A stretch of 8,685 nucleotides of DNA, taken from positions 1 to 8,685 of the forward strand of contig JAKAPU010000115.1 of the NCBI GenBank assembly GCA_021806865.1, written 5' to 3'. Shown here piece after piece: positions 4,220 through 8,685 of this stretch. The position numbers were made by a program, and so were the translations under genes. Position 1 is the first letter of the stretch. The number at the start of each line of letters is the position of its first letter. The DNA is from an archaeon (lineage in GTDB: Archaea; Thermoproteota; Nitrososphaeria; Nitrososphaerales; CADDZS01). A model generated the notes under the pieces. It did no database searches. It was not told where the DNA came from and saw nothing but the letters and a program-made list of their open reading frames with translations.

Positions 4220-5977
4220 TTAGTCGGGCTCTGAATTCAAACCGGGAAGAACCGATCTTCTTAACTCAAGATATTCCATTATTGAGTTCTTTGTCAGCGT
4301 GCCTGTTATTTTTCCCGATCGAGTTCTCACAGCGGCAATATCAGTTCTCTCTTCAAGCATTTTGCGCATTACGAAATCAAGTTCGTCGTCCTCCTTGACT
4401 ACTAGCGCATTCTTCAGTGGAAGCGATTCCACGACTGTTGCTTCACGCTTGTCCACTGAAACTTTCAAGACATCCTCAAGAGAAACGATTCTTGGGAAAT
4501 CGTGCTCATCCAACACTACAACAGCGGTCGATCTCTGCCTTAGAAACTCTTCCATAATTTCAGTGATATTTGATTTTGAAGACAACGGAGTGATCTTGGT
4601 AGTCAATGCTTCCATAGCTTTCACGCCCAAGAGCTCGTGGACGTGAACTTCTTCTTGGGTTCTTTGCTTGCTCGAGACGCTGTTGTCTCCAGATACTATG
4701 TATGCCACAAATGAGGCGATCATTGCAGGAATCAAGTAGCTTACGCTACCAGTAGTGTCTCCTACAAACGTGACTGCAGCAAGAGGCGTCTTGTAGCCTG
4801 CGCTCATGAAAGCAGCAATACCGACACTTGCAAACAAAGTGATGTCGCTATGTGTGAGGACACCGAACAGTGAGCCAACAAGCGAGCCAAAGACAACCAG
4901 AGGGAAAAAGATTCCGCCAACAGCTCCCGAAGCAAGCGTGAAAGTAGTAGCAATCATGCGCAAGACAATTATTGCCAGAAGAAACTCAATAGAGAAACTT
5001 CCAAGCAAACTTCCTTCGATCAGAAAATATCCCGCACCGTAAGTATACGAAGCGTGATACGAGTACCTAACCAAGAGGGCGATAGCGCCAAGAACCGCGC
5101 CGCCTAAAACGTACCTGGAAATGAAAGGAAATCTTCTATTCGCATAGAAATCGCTGACGGAATGATACAAAATCGCAAACCCTACAGCAAGTAAACCAAT
5201 GATGATCCCTAGAACTGCTGATAGTGTTATTGCATACAGATCGACGCTTGGTGATATTGGAAATCCGAATAGAGGTTGAAACCCCTCCACCGATGCAAAC
5301 CCGATGTATGATACTACGCCCGAGATTATCGAAGGAAGAAATGCCTTCCGTGCAATGTCGTCTTTGTACGGAACCTCAAGCGCGAATATTATTCCGGTGA
5401 GGGGGGCCTTGAATACTGCTGCTATCCCAGCTGAGGCTCCTGCAAGGAGCATTATTCGAAGGTCTTCTTGGGTAAGTCCAAGGCGTTCCCGAAAATTTTG
5501 CCACAACCAAGAACCAGCGACGCTCCCGGCGTTTATGCTGGGACCTTCTAATCCTGCCGATCCCCCGAATCCAATTGTGAGGATTGCTGCGATATATTTC
5601 ACAAATCCTTCTTTTACTTTCATCGGAGTCCTGTTCTCATGATAATGGTCGAGAACTTCCTCTGTTCCACTTAGCAGAGGTTGGGAAGCAAATGTTCGCA
5701 GAAACAGACCGACAATAATCATGCCCCCGAATGGAATGACGAATGAAAAAACAGGTGAGATGTTGTACAGCCGAATAATGATTCCAGTAAATGCGTCTCC
5801 TCCGAATTGATTTCCAAGGAGCAAGATTCTAATCCCGAAGTCAAGGAAGATGACCGCAATGCTTGTGACGAGACCAATGAGGCCAGAAACCACAAGCCAC
5901 TTACGAACGTATTCCCTGTAGCGACCCTTGCTTACTGGAAGGATCTTGCTCACAGATTTACGATATTTGGAATTCAT
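4220..5977 (-). CDS. ClC-family chloride channel/transporter with C-terminal CBS pair
   Basis: A 585-residue membrane protein. The ClC domain spans about 26-430 with the expected many helices. Landmarks are SGTEEV (103-108, at the GSGIP(E) position), GSAGLEGPS (139-147, with the gating glutamate E144 in GxEGP), FALEVPYKDD (198-207) and GGIFFP (354-359). Residues about 452-506 and 517-571 form two CBS domains in the cytoplasm, which in this family bind nucleotides and tune gating. Two positions are unusual. The internal proton glutamate of E. coli ClC (E203) aligns with V202, as in chloride channels. The central anion-binding tyrosine (Y445) appears to be a serine within GDNSVSSKQ. Passive chloride conduction rather than Cl-/H+ exchange is therefore inferred. 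The ATG at 5977 gives a basic N-terminus. The gene stands alone and diverges from the propeller gene. Confidence 0.93.
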   Translation of the reverse strand: MNSKYRKSVSKILPVSKGRYREYVRKWLVVSGLIGLVTSIAVIFLDFGIRILLLGNQFGGDAFTGIIIRLYNISPVFSFVIPFGGMIIVGLFLRTFASQPLLSGTEEVLDHYHENRTPMKVKEGFVKYIAAILTIGFGGSAGLEGPSINAGSVAGSWLWQNFRERLGLTQEDLRIMLLAGASAGIAAVFKAPLTGIIFALEVPYKDDIARKAFLPSIISGVVSYIGFASVEGFQPLFGFPISPSVDLYAITLSAVLGIIIGLLAVGFAILYHSVSDFYANRRFPFISRYVLGGAVLGAIALLVRYSYHASYTYGAGYFLIEGSLLGSFSIEFLLAIIVLRMIATTFTLASGAVGGIFFPLVVFGSLVGSLFGVLTHSDITLFASVGIAAFMSAGYKTPLAAVTFVGDTTGSVSYLIPAMIASFVAYIVSGDNSVSSKQRTQEEVHVHELLGVKAMEALTTKITPLSSKSNITEIMEEFLRQRSTAVVVLDEHDFPRIVSLEDVLKVSVDKREATVVESLPLKNALVVKEDDELDFVMRKMLEERTDIAAVRTRSGKITGTLTKNSIMEYLELRRSVLPGLNSEPD

Positions 5978-6161
5978 TCTACATTAAAGCACGCTCAGTT
6001 CATCCGAACTTTCTTTGCACATGAAGGCTAAGTCCCTGGTTTAAGAATGATATCGTCTTGATGAATCTGGCGCTCATCGTATGATTGGAGCAGAAAGGTT
6101 CTAAGCTGTGAAAGCCTTAAGAAAAATGCGACATTGATGTTGCGTGCTGGACTCGATCTGA
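5978..6161. promoter_or_regulatory. Divergent intergenic region, ClC and propeller genes
   Basis: These 184 bases must hold promoters for both divergent genes. On the plus strand CCTTAAGAAAAA (6115-6126) is a fair TATA candidate that would start transcription about 15 bases before the TTG at 6162. On the minus strand no element has convincing spacing to the ClC ATG. A TTTAA at 5984-5988 is too close. No strong Shine-Dalgarno sequence precedes either gene. Confidence 0.35.
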
Positions 6162-7814
6162 TTGCCTGGACTGCGCTACTTTATTTCTATAGGCATTCTC
6201 CTTCTTTTTGTGTGCTCCTTTTGCCTTGGAGCAACATACACTAGCTCGAGTTCGTCCGTGACCAGTGTTTCGATAAACGTTCCCGCGCCGATGCAGGGCT
6301 ACAAAATGATCCAGATTCCTCTTCCAAATGGATCAACTCAACCTTGGGGCTTGGCTGTCGACAACGTGGGAAGAGTCTGGTTCGTCGAGCAGTCGAATCA
6401 GATCGGAATGTACAATCCAGCCGATTCTTCATTTGCTGAATACAACGTAACAACGCCGCATTCGCTGTTGGAGGAAATCGCAACGAGCCAAAGCGGAACG
6501 ATATGGTTCACGGAACTGAATGGGAACAATCTTGGGGAACTGAATCCTTCCACGGGGCAACTGCATGAATACAGAATGCCAAAGGGAATCGACAACCTTC
6601 CGTGCGGCCCAATCGGAGTTACAGCTTCTCCAAACGGAAACATCTTCGTAACCTGTGAATTCTCTAACCAAATAGACGAGTTCTTTCCTTCGAATTCGAG
6701 TTTCGCTTCTTTCAATCTCCCTGTGTTCTATTCTGCCCCACTTGACATCGTGTTTGACTCAAAGGGTAATTTTTGGTTCAGTGCAGCTGACTCCAACATG
6801 TTGGGTTATGTCACAGTTGCCGATCTGAAGAATGGGACGGACAACGGAATACAAGAATTTGCTCCAACTAACCAGACATACCTTGTTACGATTACTAACG
6901 CACAAGCGCCTAACTCTTCTGATCTAACAGCAGCAACTCAAGGAGTGAAGATTGTTTCCAGCCTACAAAGCCCGAGCGAAATTGCACTGAGCCCCGATGG
7001 AAACTCATTGTGGATTACTGAGCATGTTGTGAGCTCCTTCGACCAATATAATATCAATACGAAAAGCCTGTTGAAGTACTGGACTTCTCAAACATATAGT
7101 TCATCTTATTCTACATCGCTTCCAAACGGAATCGCAGTTGATTCAAAGGGCGACGTATGGATAACTGAACACTATGGAAACAAGATTGCAGAGTTCAATC
7201 CCAAGACGAACCAGATGGTTGAATTTCCAATTCCTTGCTGTGGAAACCAGATAGCAGGCTCACTCTACCTAGCTCTTGGGCAGAATGGTACTGTTTGGTT
7301 CACCGAGTTCTATGGCAACGCCATCGGAGAATTGGTTCCTCAGAGCAATCCTCAACCGATTTCTCTCGTACCTTTGAACGAAACAGTGCGAATTGATTCT
7401 AGCGGAGATGTGCGCGTGCCAATTATGGTAGTTAACAACAATGCTAATTTGAGCACTGCCAAGGTCACTTTTCAGGTAGCTGGAATCTCTGGTTCTGGAA
7501 GGCTGGCAAATGCTACTGCTTCCTTTGACCCGACAACTATGTCGCTTAATCCTGGGAGCAACCTTACCACAAACTTTGATTTGACCACGAGCGGGCTTAA
7601 TCCAGGCATATATTATCTGACAGTAAGCGCGAAGCTGTCAACCAATGGCGTAATCTACTCAACCATTGTCAAACTTGTCGTTTCATCGGCCTTGGATTCG
7701 AGATCACTCTTGATCGAAGGCGCGGTGGTAGGTACTGTGGCATCGATTGGGGTGGTCGCCGCACTGATCGCGATTTCGAGAAGACCAAAAATTCGAAGGA
7801 GTAAGCGCAGATGA
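6162..7814 (+). CDS. Secreted, membrane-anchored seven-bladed Vgb-like propeller protein
   Basis: A 550-residue surface protein. Residues 1-24 are a signal peptide or N-terminal anchor (ISIGILLLFVCSFCLG). Seven repeats of the virginiamycin B lyase/SMP-30-like propeller follow, each with a strand such as VWFVEQ (72), IWFTEL (114), IFVTCE (161), FWFSAA (204), LWITEH (283), VWITEH (332) and VWFTEF (378), then NxIGEL/NPxT-type turns. Blade 4 carries a long insert (about 217-270). Residues about 400-508 look like an Ig-like beta domain. A membrane helix (about 516-538) and the basic tail RRPKIRRSKRR anchor the C-terminus, so the propeller faces outside. About ten N-glycosylation sequons fit this. 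Vgb itself cleaves streptogramin lactones, but most archaeal relatives have unknown roles in binding or catalysis, and no lyase activity is claimed. A stop lies directly before the TTG at 6162, making it the earliest start. Confidence 0.85.
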   Translation: MPGLRYFISIGILLLFVCSFCLGATYTSSSSSVTSVSINVPAPMQGYKMIQIPLPNGSTQPWGLAVDNVGRVWFVEQSNQIGMYNPADSSFAEYNVTTPHSLLEEIATSQSGTIWFTELNGNNLGELNPSTGQLHEYRMPKGIDNLPCGPIGVTASPNGNIFVTCEFSNQIDEFFPSNSSFASFNLPVFYSAPLDIVFDSKGNFWFSAADSNMLGYVTVADLKNGTDNGIQEFAPTNQTYLVTITNAQAPNSSDLTAATQGVKIVSSLQSPSEIALSPDGNSLWITEHVVSSFDQYNINTKSLLKYWTSQTYSSSYSTSLPNGIAVDSKGDVWITEHYGNKIAEFNPKTNQMVEFPIPCCGNQIAGSLYLALGQNGTVWFTEFYGNAIGELVPQSNPQPISLVPLNETVRIDSSGDVRVPIMVVNNNANLSTAKVTFQVAGISGSGRLANATASFDPTTMSLNPGSNLTTNFDLTTSGLNPGIYYLTVSAKLSTNGVIYSTIVKLVVSSALDSRSLLIEGAVVGTVASIGVVAALIAISRRPKIRRSKRR

Positions 7815-7912
7815 TCGCACTGGATGCTGTAATTGTGGAGATTCCTTCAAAGCTTCGTAATGTTATGAAATCATCAGTCGCGAATTGGCAGCCACTGCAC
7901 TTCGAGATTTAG
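7811..7912 (+). CDS. Possible 33-residue ORF overlapping the propeller stop
   Basis: The ATG overlaps the propeller gene's TGA in an ATGA junction, a layout typical of translational coupling. The product (begins MIALDAVIVEIPSKL) has no recognised family, and the ORF ends in TAG at 7912, 32 bases before the ABC gene. Length and lack of a motif make chance the likelier explanation. If real, it would be a coupled small protein between propeller and transporter. Confidence 0.2.
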   Translation: MIALDAVIVEIPSKLRNVMKSSVANWQPLHFEI

Positions 7913-7944
7913 AGCCTTGCTGGAAATACGAGTAGGTGTGTGAG

Positions 7945-8685
7945 ATGGCGATTAATGAAATAGTCCGTGTAGACGAACTGACGAAGGTGTACCCTGGCGG
8001 CATCGTGGGTGTTGACCATGCCTCATTTTCGGTCAATCGTGGAGAGATATTCGGGTATCTAGGCCTAAACGGCGCTGGCAAATCAACTACGATCAAGATG
8101 CTCACCACGCTCATTTCTCCAACATCGGGTTCAGCAAAAGTTCTCGGATTCGACGTAGCGAAACAGGGACTGGAGATCAGAAAACGAATTGGAGTCGTGC
8201 AACAACAAGAGAGCTATGATCGGAATCTGAAAGTCGAGCCATCGCTTCAATTGTACGCTTCACTGTGGGGAATGAAAAAAACTGATGCAGACCAGGGTAT
8301 CAATTTTTTAGTCGAAAAATTTGGACTTAAGGATACTCTGAATCGAAAGATACGATGGCTCTCATATGGTCAGAGGAGGAGGCTCCAGGTCGCCCGAGAA
8401 TTTCTTCATGACACCGATCTTTTGATACTGGACGAACCAACTGTGGGCATGGACGTTCTTGCAAGACATACCTTCTTGGACTATTGCAAAGAGCGTGCAA
8501 AAGAAGGGACGACCATATTCTACACGACACATATTGTTTCAGAGGCAGAGTACTTGTGTGACAGAGTGGCTGTTATTCATCGTGGGAAAATCATAGCCCT
8601 AGATACTCCAAGGGATTTGAAGAAAAAGTACACTGACATAAGGAGCGTCTCAATTATCCTTAGAAACAAAAGGGATGCAGAGAAA
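7945..8685 (+). CDS. DrrA-type ABC transporter ATP-binding protein, 3' end beyond window
   Basis: The frame is open to the right edge (247 codons, no stop). It is a nucleotide-binding subunit of the DrrA/NodI-like (ABC-2 exporter) type. Visible elements are the Walker A GLNGAGKST (40-48), Q-loop VVQQQE (84-89), signature LSYGQRRRLQVAR (139-151, the LSYGQ variant usual in this group), Walker B LLILDEP (159-165) and H-loop TTH (His196). All key catalytic residues are intact. Residues about 225-247 begin the C-terminal DrrA-like extension, so probably 60-100 residues are missing. It should power export of a drug, lipid or polysaccharide through an ABC-2 permease, which is normally encoded next and would lie beyond the window. 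The ATG at 7945 has purine-rich AGGTGTGTGAG before it. It lies 130 bases after the propeller gene on the same strand; shared transcription is possible but not shown. Confidence 0.93.
   Translation, partial: MAINEIVRVDELTKVYPGGIVGVDHASFSVNRGEIFGYLGLNGAGKSTTIKMLTTLISPTSGSAKVLGFDVAKQGLEIRKRIGVVQQQESYDRNLKVEPSLQLYASLWGMKKTDADQGINFLVEKFGLKDTLNRKIRWLSYGQRRRLQVAREFLHDTDLLILDEPTVGMDVLARHTFLDYCKERAKEGTTIFYTTHIVSEAEYLCDRVAVIHRGKIIALDTPRDLKKKYTDIRSVSIILRNKRDAEK

Noticed and set aside
4299..5642. Several plus-strand ORFs inside the ClC gene
   Set aside because: All are antisense to the well-supported ClC/CBS reading frame and show no domain pattern.
7863..8114. Minus-strand ORF opposite the 5' part of the ABC gene
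   Set aside because: Shadow of a clearly real ATPase gene, whose Walker A motif lies on the other strand.
1..8685. CRISPR arrays, tRNA or rRNA genes, insertion sequences, prophage parts
   Set aside because: No regularly spaced repeats, cloverleaf sequences, transposase motifs or attachment-type direct repeats were seen by eye on either strand.

Overview
The window looks archaeal. Several genes have an A/T-rich TATA-like element about 25 bases before a start codon and no Shine-Dalgarno sequence, which fits leaderless or short-leader archaeal transcripts. The protein families also fit: a TrmB-like winged-helix regulator, a membrane-anchored Vgb-type propeller with many N-glycosylation sequons, and a dienelactone hydrolase with an insert. 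A mesophilic soil or sediment archaeon, perhaps from the Thaumarchaeota/Nitrososphaeria or a neighbouring lineage, is my best guess. There is no rRNA or other marker here to prove it.

Layout, left to right. (1) Bases 1-733, minus strand: a gerW/ytfJ-like gene followed by the 5' part of a membrane protein resembling DUF2953 that runs off the left edge. This is the gene pair known from Bacillus ytfJ-ytfI. An 8-bp inverted repeat lies upstream. (2) 897-1425, minus: an unrecognised single-pass membrane protein whose natural start seems to be broken by one extra base. (3) 1588-2535, plus: a dienelactone hydrolase-family enzyme, followed 15 bases later by a possible 39-residue protein. (4) 2561-3932: a DUF302 gene and a thioredoxin gene with an N-terminal helical extension form a minus-strand operon. 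A small cysteine-containing HTH regulator is transcribed divergently from it. This looks like a compact redox module. (5) 3933-4219: mostly non-coding, with one possible leaderless 35-residue ORF. (6) 4220-5977, minus: a ClC-family chloride channel/transporter with two CBS domains. It keeps the gating glutamate but lacks the internal proton glutamate and the central tyrosine. (7) 6162-7814, plus: a secreted, C-terminally anchored seven-bladed Vgb-like propeller. (8) 7945 to the right edge, plus: the ATPase of a DrrA-type ABC exporter, truncated by the window.

No rRNA, tRNA, CRISPR array, transposase or attachment site was seen. The points most worth following up are the DUF302-thioredoxin-HTH module with a repeated 11-mer on both sides of the regulator gene, the ClC protein with channel-like residues, the gerW/DUF2953 pair in an apparent archaeon, and the probable frameshift at the start of the gene at 897-1425.
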